The position numbers were made by a program, and so were the translations under genes. Of a stretch of 7,516 nucleotides of DNA, positions 1 to 6,035 are shown piece after piece. The stretch is from Candidatus Aminicenantota bacterium (GTDB lineage: Bacteria > Acidobacteriota > Aminicenantia > UBA2199). The notes below the pieces were generated by a model. The model saw nothing but the letters and a program-made list of their open reading frames with translations, was not told the origin of the DNA and ran no database searches. Position 1 is the first letter of the stretch. Each line of letters begins with the position of its first letter. The DNA lies in the NCBI GenBank assembly GCA_023136725.1, contig JAGLQR010000078.1, positions 1 to 7,516 of the forward strand. The letters are read 5' to 3'.

Positions 1-219
1 CAAAACAATGAATTTGATTTCAGCCATTACAATGTAAAGTTCGGATTCACTCCAACTCAACTTGACAGAGAGATGACATATACCTCAAACAATTTCACCA
101 TATACTTCTATCCGTTCAATCTTAATTTGAAGAGGATGGTTTACTTCAAGATGCAGTCTGTCGACAAGGACGGGAACTCAAGCGAATTTACAGATATTTA
201 TTCCATCTTTCTGAACTAA
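1..219 (+). CDS. C-terminal end of a protein with a fibronectin type III-like domain (5' truncated)
   Basis: The frame is open from the first base of the window and stops at TAA 217-219, giving the last 72 residues of a longer protein. The tail VYFKMQSVDKDGNSSEF (about residues 47-63 of the visible part) has the alternating aromatic and hydrophobic pattern, with an 'S-V-D-x-D-G-N-x-S' turn, that is typical of the last two strands of fibronectin type III and related beta-sandwich domains in secreted or surface bacterial proteins. The visible part has no cysteines, no membrane segment and no C-terminal sorting domain. No enzyme function can be inferred because the main body lies upstream. The domain assignment rests on pattern recognition over a short stretch. 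It is followed by 153 non-coding bases before the next gene, so it is probably the last gene of its transcript. Confidence 0.6.
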   Translation, partial: QNNEFDFSHYNVKFGFTPTQLDREMTYTSNNFTIYFYPFNLNLKRMVYFKMQSVDKDGNSSEFTDIYSIFLN

Positions 220-237
220 GTATATCTATTAAATGAT

Positions 238-258
238 CCTTCCCATTGGGCATGAAGG
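238..258 (+). other. weak hairpin after the FN3-like gene
   Basis: CCTTC (238-242) and GAAGG (254-258) can pair across an 11-base loop, 18 bases after the upstream stop codon. There is no following T-run, so this is at best a poor terminator candidate. The rest of the gap up to the methyltransferase gene (about 290-360) is AT-rich with TATATT at 351-356 as a possible -10 box, but no convincing -35 box lies 17 bases upstream of it. Confidence 0.2.
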
Positions 259-372
259 GAGCGGGGTAAGAAGACTTCCATGGGTAACCTTTGTAATAAT
301 AATTTTATTTTCCTCATATAGATATTAGTAGTTATTTTAATAATCTGTACTATATTTAACAGGGGAGGGAAA

Positions 373-1107
373 TTGATCCGGAGTGAATTTTTTAAAGTCG
401 GGACAGTTTTTATGATTTTCATGTCAGTTTTCATGACCCATTTATACTGCTCGTCTGAAATGCCGGGGGGAAAAGTTTCCAATGAAATAGATCGATCCCG
501 AAGATTGATGGTTACCTTGTTGATAGAATTCGGAATAAAAGACAAAAGAATACTCTCCGCGATGGGAAAGATAAACAGACATTTGTTTATTCCGCAACAA
601 TTAAGGAATATATGTAATCCGTACGGGAATTATCCCTGTCCGATCGGATACGGACAGACAATATCTCAGCCATACATAGTTGCCTATATGACAGAACGCC
701 TCGGGATCAGAAAGGGGGAAAAAGTTCTGGAAGTAGGCACCGGGTCAGGATATCAGGCCGCAATAATTTCAGAATTGGGAGCTGATGTTACTTCGCTTGA
801 GATAATAAAGGAATTGGCGGAACATGCCAGAAATATTTTAATTGAGGAAGGCTACAAGGGAGTGAAAGTTGTAAACAGCAGTGGATATATCGGTTATCCC
901 GAGAATGCTCCTTATGATGCAATTATTGTTACTTGTGCCCCTCCGGATATTCCTGATAATCTGATAAAAGAACTCAAAGAGGGCGGCCGTATGATAATTC
1001 CTGTCGGAAGATTTTCTCAGAAACTGCTCTTTCTTATCAAGGTTAAGGGTAAGATCATGATTAGTGAAGAGATGAATGTCAGATTTGTCCCTATGGTAAA
1101 AAAATAA
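373..1107 (+). CDS. pcm: Protein-L-isoaspartate O-methyltransferase with N-terminal export/anchor segment
   Basis: This enzyme uses S-adenosylmethionine to methylate the carboxyl group of isoaspartyl residues in aged proteins, which starts their repair to aspartate. The 244-residue product has the family hallmarks in order: PIGYGQTISQP (90-100), the SAM-binding motif VLEVGTGSGYQ (118-128), DAIIVTCAPPDIP, GGRMIIPVG (204-212) and the C-terminal RFVPMV. The catalytic core begins near residue 40 and matches the usual length of about 210. It is preceded by a charged start (MIRSEFFK), a hydrophobic stretch (about 9-25) and CSSE, which looks like a signal peptide or membrane anchor; a cysteine at 26 lacks a good lipobox. 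The start chosen is TTG at 373, behind a purine-rich AGGGGAGGGA (361-370); starting at the internal ATG 412 would remove the positive residues of the signal. It is a single gene, convergent with the YbjQ gene 30 bases away. Confidence 0.92.
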   Translation: MIRSEFFKVGTVFMIFMSVFMTHLYCSSEMPGGKVSNEIDRSRRLMVTLLIEFGIKDKRILSAMGKINRHLFIPQQLRNICNPYGNYPCPIGYGQTISQPYIVAYMTERLGIRKGEKVLEVGTGSGYQAAIISELGADVTSLEIIKELAEHARNILIEEGYKGVKVVNSSGYIGYPENAPYDAIIVTCAPPDIPDNLIKELKEGGRMIIPVGRFSQKLLFLIKVKGKIMISEEMNVRFVPMVKK

Positions 1108-1137
1108 TAAATTCTTAAATTTTCTTAACTTTTTCCC

Positions 1138-1458
1138 TTATGGTTTTCCGAGTTTGACCGCTGTTCCGTATGCAAGAAGTTCTGCAGCTCCTCCCATCAA
1201 AACAGAAGTTGTGAACCTCACGTTTATAACAGCATCTGCATTAAGATTTTCTGCTTCACTCAGCATTCTGTCAATTGCCTGTTCTCTTGCCTCTGCAATC
1301 AGTTTTGTGTACTCGATAATTTCTCCTCCGACAATACTTCTAAGCCCTGCAACGATGTCTCTGCCAATATGTCTCGCCCTGATCGTATTTCCTTTTACCA
1401 TCCCGAGGGAGGATTTAATATCTTTTCCCGGAATACTGTCTGTTGTTACAATTATCAT
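1138..1458 (-). CDS. YbjQ/UPF0145 family protein (third gene of the sigma-factor operon)
   Basis: This 106-residue protein covers the whole YbjQ family domain, also named 'putative heavy-metal-binding domain', whose members form small ring-like oligomers and have no settled biochemical role. Family features seen are the N-terminal MIIVTTDSIPGK, the central GNTIRARHIGRDI, GLRSIVGGEIIEYT, the long amphipathic helix with AREQAIDRM, then NADAVINVRF and the C-terminal AYGTAVKL. There is no signal peptide or membrane segment, so it should be cytoplasmic. The sequence contains no cysteine and only one histidine, which does not support metal binding by itself. The start codon overlaps the stop of the anti-sigma gene as ATGA (1458-1455) and has a perfect SD AGGAGGT (1471-1465) six bases upstream, so it is translationally coupled and co-transcribed with the sigma and anti-sigma genes. 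Confidence 0.88.
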   Translation of the reverse strand: MIIVTTDSIPGKDIKSSLGMVKGNTIRARHIGRDIVAGLRSIVGGEIIEYTKLIAEAREQAIDRMLSEAENLNADAVINVRFTTSVLMGGAAELLAYGTAVKLGKP

Positions 1459-1898
1459 CTGTCCACCTCCTTATATGGATCGGTCTTGTATGTCTTGATT
1501 CTGTCTCTTAAAACTGTAATGAAAAGGATCGCCAGCCCCGTAAGAATTATTACAAAAGCAAATCCTGGAATCGAATCTGTTTCCTTAATAAACAAAAGTT
1601 CATAAGCACTGTAAAGCATCATTATCAGCCATCCCAGTATTACCATAATAAGTCCGGCTTTTCTTGCAAACCTTGAGTAAGGTGATTTCCAGACTTTGTC
1701 AAGAATTTTATCATCAGGTTCCTTTAATACCATCCCCTCCAGTTTTGCAGAGGTTTCGGACAACAGGCTGTATTCATCCCTGCATGATGAACAACGGATC
1801 AGATGTTTATTTAAGTTGATTGATTCTTCTTCGGTTAATTCATTATCCATGAGGCCCATCATAAGGTTCTTATATACTGAACAATTATTTTTTTCCAT
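1455..1898 (-). CDS. Zinc-binding (ZAS-type) membrane anti-sigma factor
   Basis: This 147-residue protein is the likely inhibitor of the ECF sigma factor encoded just upstream. The N-terminal part carries the zinc-binding anti-sigma signature: Cys6, then His32-x3-Cys36-x2-Cys39 in HLIRCSSC, within a helical domain that in this family wraps around the sigma factor. Two hydrophobic segments follow, at about 80-103 (GLIMVILGWLIMMLYSAYEL) and 112-131 (GFAFVIILTGLAILFITVL), separated by a loop of about ten residues, and the protein ends in a charged tail of about 17 residues. This predicts the zinc domain and the tail in the cytoplasm with almost nothing outside. The start ATG at 1898 lies within the sigma gene (14-base overlap) behind SD AGGAGGT, which argues for coupled, balanced synthesis. 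The stop overlaps the next gene's start. The sigma partner is inferred from adjacency, which is the rule for this family. Confidence 0.88.
   Translation of the reverse strand: MEKNNCSVYKNLMMGLMDNELTEEESINLNKHLIRCSSCRDEYSLLSETSAKLEGMVLKEPDDKILDKVWKSPYSRFARKAGLIMVILGWLIMMLYSAYELLFIKETDSIPGFAFVIILTGLAILFITVLRDRIKTYKTDPYKEVDR
1465..1471 (-). promoter_or_regulatory. ribosome binding site of the YbjQ-family gene
   Basis: Reads AGGAGGT on the minus strand, six bases before the ATG at 1458. It lies inside the last codons of the anti-sigma gene and fixes the start of the overlapping ATGA junction. Confidence 0.85.
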
Positions 1899-2472
1899 TT
1901 TTACCTCCTAAATTTATTCCGGGATCAAATTCTGATAATTCACCCAGATATCTCTCTTTAAATGATCTTCGGGCATTGTATAGCCTGCTCATCACTGTGC
2001 CCCTTGGGATATTAAGAGTTATTGATATATCCTCATAGCTTTTTCTCATTGCATATTTCATCATCAGGATCTCTCTGTGTTCACTTTTCAACTCCTTGAT
2101 TATCCTCCATATGTTTTCGTTCTCTTCTCTCTTTTCAAAAAATGTCTCAGGTCCTGAATTTGTTGATACGGAGTGTTCGTGGATTTCATTTGAATGTTTG
2201 TCGATCCTGCTCTTGTGTTGAATAAGATTAAGGCAATTATTTTTCAAAATCACATAGAACCAAGGATAGAACCTGTCAAGTTTCTTTAACTTCGGAATTG
2301 CAATAAATGCTTTATAAAAAGATTCCTGACAGATATCTGCAGCGTCTTCATAATTTCCGGTAAATGAGACAGCATGATAAAGAGCTTCCTTTTTGAATTT
2401 TTTCACAAGAAATTCGAACCCTGCAGGATCCCTGTGTACTAGGCATAACCTGATAGCTTTTGATTCATTCAT
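1885..2472 (-). CDS. ECF-type RNA polymerase sigma factor
   Basis: This 195-residue sigma-70 family protein has the two-domain layout of extracytoplasmic function (group 4) sigma factors, which redirect RNA polymerase to a small stress or envelope regulon. Region 2 spans about residues 18-88 and includes YEDAADICQESFYKAF (the region 2.2 core-binding helix) and FYPWFYVILKNNCLNLIQ (promoter melting and -10 recognition). A charged linker (88-120) follows. Region 4 (about 124-176) has LKSEHREILMMKY and the helix-turn-helix SYEDISITLNIPRGTVMSRL, which recognises the -35 element. No extra domain is present. The start ATG at 2472 follows a weak GAGA at a plausible SD distance and an AT-rich stretch (TATATA about 10 bases upstream). 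It is the first gene of a three-gene operon, and autoregulation would be usual but no matching -35/-10 pair was recognised. The exact ECF group is not assigned. Confidence 0.93.
   Translation of the reverse strand: MNESKAIRLCLVHRDPAGFEFLVKKFKKEALYHAVSFTGNYEDAADICQESFYKAFIAIPKLKKLDRFYPWFYVILKNNCLNLIQHKSRIDKHSNEIHEHSVSTNSGPETFFEKREENENIWRIIKELKSEHREILMMKYAMRKSYEDISITLNIPRGTVMSRLYNARRSFKERYLGELSEFDPGINLGGKNGKK
1903..1909 (-). promoter_or_regulatory. ribosome binding site of the anti-sigma gene, embedded in the sigma gene
   Basis: Reads AGGAGGT on the minus strand and forms the Gly-Gly codons near the sigma factor C-terminus. It ends four bases before the anti-sigma ATG (1898-1896), so ribosomes finishing the sigma gene are positioned to restart on the anti-sigma gene. 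Confidence 0.85.
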
Positions 2473-2600
2473 TATTGTCTCTATATAATAAACAAACAGG
2501 AGTAGAAAATATTCATATTAATATAATATTTATTTTTTTTTCTTTGTATAATTATAAAATACAATTCAGAATATAATTTGTATTATTGAAGGGGAATATC
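2473..2600. promoter_or_regulatory. divergent promoter region between the sigma operon and the fumarase gene
   Basis: This 128-base, very AT-rich gap separates two divergently read units. For the fumarase, TATAAT at 2572-2577 is a consensus -10 box that would start RNA near 2584, ahead of the SD AAGGGGA (2589-2595) and the ATG at 2601; no good -35 box sits at the standard distance (TTGTAT at 2544 is 22 bases away). For the sigma gene, TATATA lies about 10 bases before its ATG on the minus strand, again without a recognisable -35 box. No clear operator palindrome was seen. Confidence 0.45.
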
Positions 2601-3986
2601 ATGAGTGAAAGAATAGAGAAAGATTCGCTGGGAGAAGTGAATGTCCCTTCTGAAATGTTTTGGGGTGCTCAAACTCAGAGGGCGTTAGGTAATTTCAAAA
2701 TAAGTGGGATTAAATTTCAAAGAGAGTTTATCCGGGCTCTGGGAATCGTAAAGAGAGCTGCAGCTGATGCAAATATAAGGATAGGATTACTCGATCCTGA
2801 ATTAGGGAAGGAGATCATTGACGTGGCTTCTGAGATCATTGAAGGTGATCTGGATGAGCAATTTCCCCTTGATATCTTTCAGACCGGTTCCGGTACTTCC
2901 TTTAATATGAATGCAAATGAAGTGATTGCGAATAAGGTAAATATGAAGCTTGGAAAGAAGCCCGGTTCGAAGTTTCCAGTTCATCCGAACGATCATGTAA
3001 ATATGGGACAGTCGAGCAATGATGTTATACCAACTGCTATCCATATTGCAATTGCGGAAATTGTATCCTGGTCATTATTACCTTCATTAACTTTACTTCA
3101 GGATTCACTTGAATTAAAAAGGGACGAATTTGATGAGATCATAAAACTGGGAAGAACCCATCTGCAGGATGCAACACCCGTTAGGTTGGGACAGGAATTT
3201 GGCGGGTATGCGGAAATGATAAAAAAAAGTATTAAGAGAGTAGAAACTGGATTAGAGGGCCTCATGGAATTAGCTCTGGGGGGAACTGCTGTAGGTACCG
3301 GGTTGAATACTCATAAGGATTTTCCGGAGGTTGCAATAAAAGTGATCTCTGAGTTGACAAATATCAATTTTTCAGAAGCATCTGATCATTTTGAAGCCCA
3401 GTCATGCAAAGATTCCGTTGTTTTTATGAGTTCAGCATTTAAAACACTTGCAGTATCACTTTCAAAGATCGCAAATGATATCAGGTGGGCCGGTTCAGGC
3501 CCTTTTGGAGGTATTGGTGAGTTGATTCTTCCAGAGGTTCAACCGGGATCATCCATAATGCCGGGTAAGATCAATCCTGTTATTCCTGAATCAGTTCTTC
3601 AGATATCCGCTAAGGTGATCGGGAATGATACTACTATTACGATATGCGGTCAGTCGGGGAATTTCCAGCTTAACACTATGATGCCTCTTATCGGATTCAC
3701 ATCGATCGAATCAGGACTGATCCTCACGAACGGGATCAATACATTAAGAGAAAAGTGTATAAGCGGATTAAAGGTTGATATTTCAAGATGTAATGAATTA
3801 GTTGAGAAGAGTCTTGCCATGGTTACGTCCCTGACACCTGAGATCGGTTATGATGCTGCTTCCAATATAGCAAAAGAAGCATACCTGACTGGTAGAACGA
3901 TCAGAGAGATCCTGAAGGAAAAAAATCTGATCGATGAAAAAAAGATCGAAGAATTGCTTGACCCGATGAAGATGACAGGGAAGTAA
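2601..3986 (+). CDS. fumC: Class II fumarate hydratase (fumarase C)
   Basis: This enzyme catalyses the reversible hydration of fumarate to L-malate in the TCA cycle or its reductive branch. It needs no iron-sulfur cluster and works as a cytosolic homotetramer. The 461-residue length fits the family. Diagnostic blocks in order are RIEKDSLGEVNVP with WGAQTQRAL near the N-terminus, TGSGTSFNMNANEV, HPNDHVN (128-134, the second-site loop), GRTHLQDATP with the catalytic His187, GGTAVGTGLNTH, and the superfamily signature GSSIMPGKINP (316-326), which carries the catalytic serine. HPND preceded by Val and GRTHLQDATP favour fumarase over aspartase, although NPVIPE is shared with aspartases and some actinobacterial fumarases. 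The start is ATG 2601, with SD AAGGGGA six to seven bases upstream; a TTG at 2586 is too early because it would overlap the SD. It is a single gene, convergent with the zinc-ribbon gene 14 bases away. Confidence 0.93.
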   Translation: MSERIEKDSLGEVNVPSEMFWGAQTQRALGNFKISGIKFQREFIRALGIVKRAAADANIRIGLLDPELGKEIIDVASEIIEGDLDEQFPLDIFQTGSGTSFNMNANEVIANKVNMKLGKKPGSKFPVHPNDHVNMGQSSNDVIPTAIHIAIAEIVSWSLLPSLTLLQDSLELKRDEFDEIIKLGRTHLQDATPVRLGQEFGGYAEMIKKSIKRVETGLEGLMELALGGTAVGTGLNTHKDFPEVAIKVISELTNINFSEASDHFEAQSCKDSVVFMSSAFKTLAVSLSKIANDIRWAGSGPFGGIGELILPEVQPGSSIMPGKINPVIPESVLQISAKVIGNDTTITICGQSGNFQLNTMMPLIGFTSIESGLILTNGINTLREKCISGLKVDISRCNELVEKSLAMVTSLTPEIGYDAASNIAKEAYLTGRTIREILKEKNLIDEKKIEELLDPMKMTGK

Positions 3987-4000
3987 AAATGGTTAGTTTA

Positions 4001-4540
4001 TTATTCTTTGACTGAAATTGATATCAGTGCAATGCCGGAAAGTAGTGCCAGAAGGAATCCTATTGAAACCATTCTAAGAATTGCTGTCGGTTGAGAGATA
4101 ACAAGAAGAAATACCAGGATGGGCAATATCCCCGTTACAATTCCGGTTGTCTTGATTGACCTGTTTGTGAGAGATCTGAAGATAAAAATTCCACAGCCAA
4201 CCGGTATCATATAGATCAATATTTGTATTAAAACCATTGAGAGTGTACTCCTCCCTGACATCCTTGCAGCCATATTAAAAAAATCTGCGATATCAAATGC
4301 TGTAAGTCGAACGACAAACCAGGAGAGCCATGGAAGGAATAAAGATATCAATAGAATTATGACCGGGATGAGTTTTAAGTGTTCAACCTGAATTGCTGCT
4401 TCAGGCCTTTTAACCGTGGGTGCTGATTCGGGTTCCCTGGTCCCCTCTGAAGGGAAAAATCTCCCGCAATGAAGGCATTTAGAATTGTCGACATAATTTT
4501 CTCTCTTACAAAATTTACATAATTTTGTTTCATTATCCAT
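4001..4540 (-). CDS. Zinc-ribbon membrane protein, function unknown
   Basis: No named family was recognised. The 179-residue protein begins with a zinc ribbon: Cys8-x2-Cys11 and Cys22-x2-Cys25 (LCKFCKRENY ... KCLHCGRFF). A polar, proline- and glutamate-rich linker (about 29-52) follows, then four hydrophobic segments at about 57-77 (containing FLPWLSW), 100-122, 131-150 and 155-176. This predicts a cytoplasmic zinc ribbon tethered to a four-helix bundle in the inner membrane. The frame is open further upstream to 4711, but that part overlaps the divergent GNAT gene and looks non-coding. ATG 4540 comes immediately before the zinc ribbon and no other ATG, GTG or TTG fits. There is no SD; instead TATAAT ends six bases before the ATG, suggesting a leaderless mRNA. 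Zinc binding is inferred from cysteine spacing only. Confidence 0.7.
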   Translation of the reverse strand: MDNETKLCKFCKRENYVDNSKCLHCGRFFPSEGTREPESAPTVKRPEAAIQVEHLKLIPVIILLISLFLPWLSWFVVRLTAFDIADFFNMAARMSGRSTLSMVLIQILIYMIPVGCGIFIFRSLTNRSIKTTGIVTGILPILVFLLVISQPTAILRMVSIGFLLALLSGIALISISVKE

Positions 4541-4546
4541 TACAAT

Positions 4547-4552
4547 ATTATA
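4547..4552 (-). promoter_or_regulatory. -10 box of the zinc-ribbon gene, predicting a leaderless transcript
   Basis: Reads TATAAT on the minus strand, six bases before the ATG at 4540. Normal spacing from -10 box to start site puts RNA position +1 at or next to the A of the ATG, and the gap has no SD. No good -35 box was found, and the surroundings are so AT-rich that chance is possible. Confidence 0.4.
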
Positions 4553-4607
4553 ATAATTATAAAATATTTTTAAAAGATAAAAATGTATATCCTCATGCTT
4601 TGAAATA

Positions 4608-4636
4608 TTGTAAAAGGTTAAAGATTTCAATATACT
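4608..4636 (+). promoter_or_regulatory. sigma-70 type promoter of the GNAT gene
   Basis: TTGTAA (4608-4613) and TATACT (4631-4636) are separated by exactly 17 bases. The expected start near 4643 gives a leader of about 16 bases that still holds the SD AGGAG (4648-4652) before the ATG at 4659. Confidence 0.6.
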
Positions 4637-4658
4637 GCCTTTGTTACAGGAGCCTGAA

Positions 4659-5138
4659 ATGAATGATAAATTTAAAATAAGGGAAGCCGGGAAAGATGAT
4701 GTCCCGGTCATATTGGACTTTATTAAGGAATTAGCTGAATATGAAAAATTAAGTAATGAAGTAAATGCAACAGAAGATATGCTTCGGAGAAATCTTTTTG
4801 AAAAAAAATATGCTGAAGTGCTTATTGGGGAATTGAATTCCGAACCTGTAGGATTTTCATTATTCTTTCATAATTTTTCAACATTTCTAGGCAAGCCCGG
4901 AATCTATCTTGAAGATCTTTATGTTATGGAGAAATACAGGGGTAGGGGATTCGGCAGAAAAATGCTTTCCTATCTTGCGAAATTAACTGTTGAGAGAGAT
5001 TGCGGAAGGCTTGAGTGGTCAGTTCTTGACTGGAATAAACCGGCGATTGATTTTTATCTTTCAATTGGTGCAGTACCAATGGAAGATTGGACAGTTTACA
5101 GGCTGACCGGGAAAGAACTTTCATCTCTTGCAGGCTGA
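4659..5138 (+). CDS. GNAT family N-acetyltransferase, spermidine/spermine-acetyltransferase-like
   Basis: This 159-residue single-domain protein should transfer an acetyl group from acetyl-CoA to an amine. N-terminal IREAGKDDVPVILDFIKELAEYEKL is the usual first strand and helix. IYLEDLYVMEKYRGRGFG (82-99) holds the acetyl-CoA pyrophosphate-binding loop R-G-R-G-F-G, and VLDWNKPAIDFYLSIGA (122-138) is the C-terminal signature. The block 'ELAEYEKL', 'YLEDLYV', 'LDWN.PAIDFY...GA' is shared with the SSAT/thialysine acetyltransferase branch, so a diamine, polyamine or thialysine-like substrate is possible but unproven. The start is ATG 4659, with SD AGGAG six bases upstream, rather than the TTG at 4641, which lies before the SD. 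It is convergent with the transporter gene, with six bases between the stops, so the two share a 3' end region. Confidence 0.88.
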   Translation: MNDKFKIREAGKDDVPVILDFIKELAEYEKLSNEVNATEDMLRRNLFEKKYAEVLIGELNSEPVGFSLFFHNFSTFLGKPGIYLEDLYVMEKYRGRGFGRKMLSYLAKLTVERDCGRLEWSVLDWNKPAIDFYLSIGAVPMEDWTVYRLTGKELSSLAG

Positions 5139-5144
5139 TTTTTA

Positions 5145-5963
5145 TTAACTTGAAAGAAAAACAATTGCCGTTATTCCCAGAATTATCAGGAAAATTCTTT
5201 TTGGGGATAACTTTTCTTTAAACAATAATCTTCCGAGTATGGCTGATGAAATTATTACTCCTATGTTGATAAACGGGAATGTTACAAATGCAGGGATACC
5301 GTTTGATAGTGCCAGGAGAACGAAATATGATGAGAAAAAATTCGGGATCCCAAGGGCCAGGCCGCTGAGGACAGCAGCTCTCTTAACTTTTCTTCCCGAA
5401 AATAAAATATAGATCCAACTCCAAATAAAAGCAGAAAAGAATAATGTGATCAGAAACATATTGTTATCAACTAAAGGAAATCTGATCTTGAAATATTTCA
5501 TAGATGCATCGATCACACCGAAGAGGAAAAATAAAAGGATCAGGAGAGGGGAAATGTTTCTTATTTTTCCACCCCATAAAATTATTATCAGGAAGATCAG
5601 AAAAATGCTGATTGCATTAGTGAAAGAAGGGCTTTCGCCCCATAATAATATGGAAGCAATGACGGGGATTGCAAGAGATAACCTGCCGAAGGTCACTGTA
5701 GATGCGATTCCGTATTTTTTCAATGAAAGGCTGAAGGCAGAGAATGAAATAAAGAATAAGAGTCCTATCACTGCTCCGAATATAAGCATCTCTGTATTCG
5801 GGAACTCTTTCCCGGTGAGGAACAGGAAACCAATGGATCCTGAAATAAGATAATTGGAGGCAATGATCACATATCTGTCAAACCCTCTGTTTTCAAATAT
5901 TCTTAAAAGTAAAACGATCGAAAGTGAGGAAAAAAACGCAAGTAGAAGATAAACATTACCCAT
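5145..5963 (-). CDS. EamA-type (drug/metabolite transporter superfamily) permease
   Basis: This 272-residue protein is almost entirely hydrophobic. Ten membrane segments can be laid out at about 3-23, 31-51, 58-80, 85-105, 111-130, 136-155, 167-187, 193-215, 220-243 and 250-270, as expected for two tandem five-helix EamA repeats. Typical end-of-repeat features are visible: LLWGESPSFTNAISIFLIFL in the first half and LLFKEKLSPKRIFLIILGI in the second, the 'E-x-(h)-S/T' turn before the last helix of each repeat. The substrate cannot be read from sequence; relatives export amino acids, nucleosides or other metabolites. The start at ATG 5963 is firm: an in-frame TAA lies at 5972-5970 and no ATG, GTG or TTG follows in the first 29 codons. 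It has no SD and an extended -10 box just upstream. Confidence 0.85.
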   Translation of the reverse strand: MGNVYLLLAFFSSLSIVLLLRIFENRGFDRYVIIASNYLISGSIGFLFLTGKEFPNTEMLIFGAVIGLLFFISFSAFSLSLKKYGIASTVTFGRLSLAIPVIASILLWGESPSFTNAISIFLIFLIIILWGGKIRNISPLLILLFFLFGVIDASMKYFKIRFPLVDNNMFLITLFFSAFIWSWIYILFSGRKVKRAAVLSGLALGIPNFFSSYFVLLALSNGIPAFVTFPFINIGVIISSAILGRLLFKEKLSPKRIFLIILGITAIVFLSS

Positions 5964-5968
5964 AAAGT

Positions 5969-5977
5969 ATTATAGCA
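5969..5977 (-). promoter_or_regulatory. extended -10 promoter of the EamA gene, predicting a leaderless transcript
   Basis: Reads TGCTATAAT on the minus strand, a consensus extended -10 element (TGn plus TATAAT). It ends five bases before the ATG at 5963, so transcription should begin within a base or so of the A of the start codon. No -35 consensus lies upstream, as is common for extended -10 promoters. Confidence 0.55.
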
Positions 5978-6035
5978 TGAAGATAGTAATCATATTTATT
6001 GTTATGGCCGAAGATTCGATTGTGATCCGTATTTG

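Noticed and set aside
1108..1137. Bidirectional terminator between the methyltransferase and YbjQ genes
   Set aside because: Only an all-AT five-base inverted repeat (AAATT/AATTT) is present, which is too weak to call.
1154..1605. Plus-strand frames opposite the anti-sigma and YbjQ genes
   Set aside because: They are antisense shadows without SDs or family resemblance; the minus-strand genes have motifs and perfect SDs.
2601..3986. Aspartate ammonia-lyase instead of fumarase
   Set aside because: The NPVIPE stretch is aspartase-like, but VHPNDHVN, GRTHLQDATP, TGSGT and GGTAVGTGLNTH are the fumarase forms; NPV(I/L)PE also occurs in actinobacterial fumarases.
4541..4711. N-terminal extension of 57 residues on the zinc-ribbon protein
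   Set aside because: It overlaps the divergent GNAT gene and its promoter, has no SD and looks unlike coding sequence; the zinc ribbon starts right after ATG 4540.
5099..5138. Direct repeat CAGGCTGA twice near the end of the GNAT gene
   Set aside because: Both copies are explained as coding sequence and are only eight bases long; no duplication of flanks is seen.
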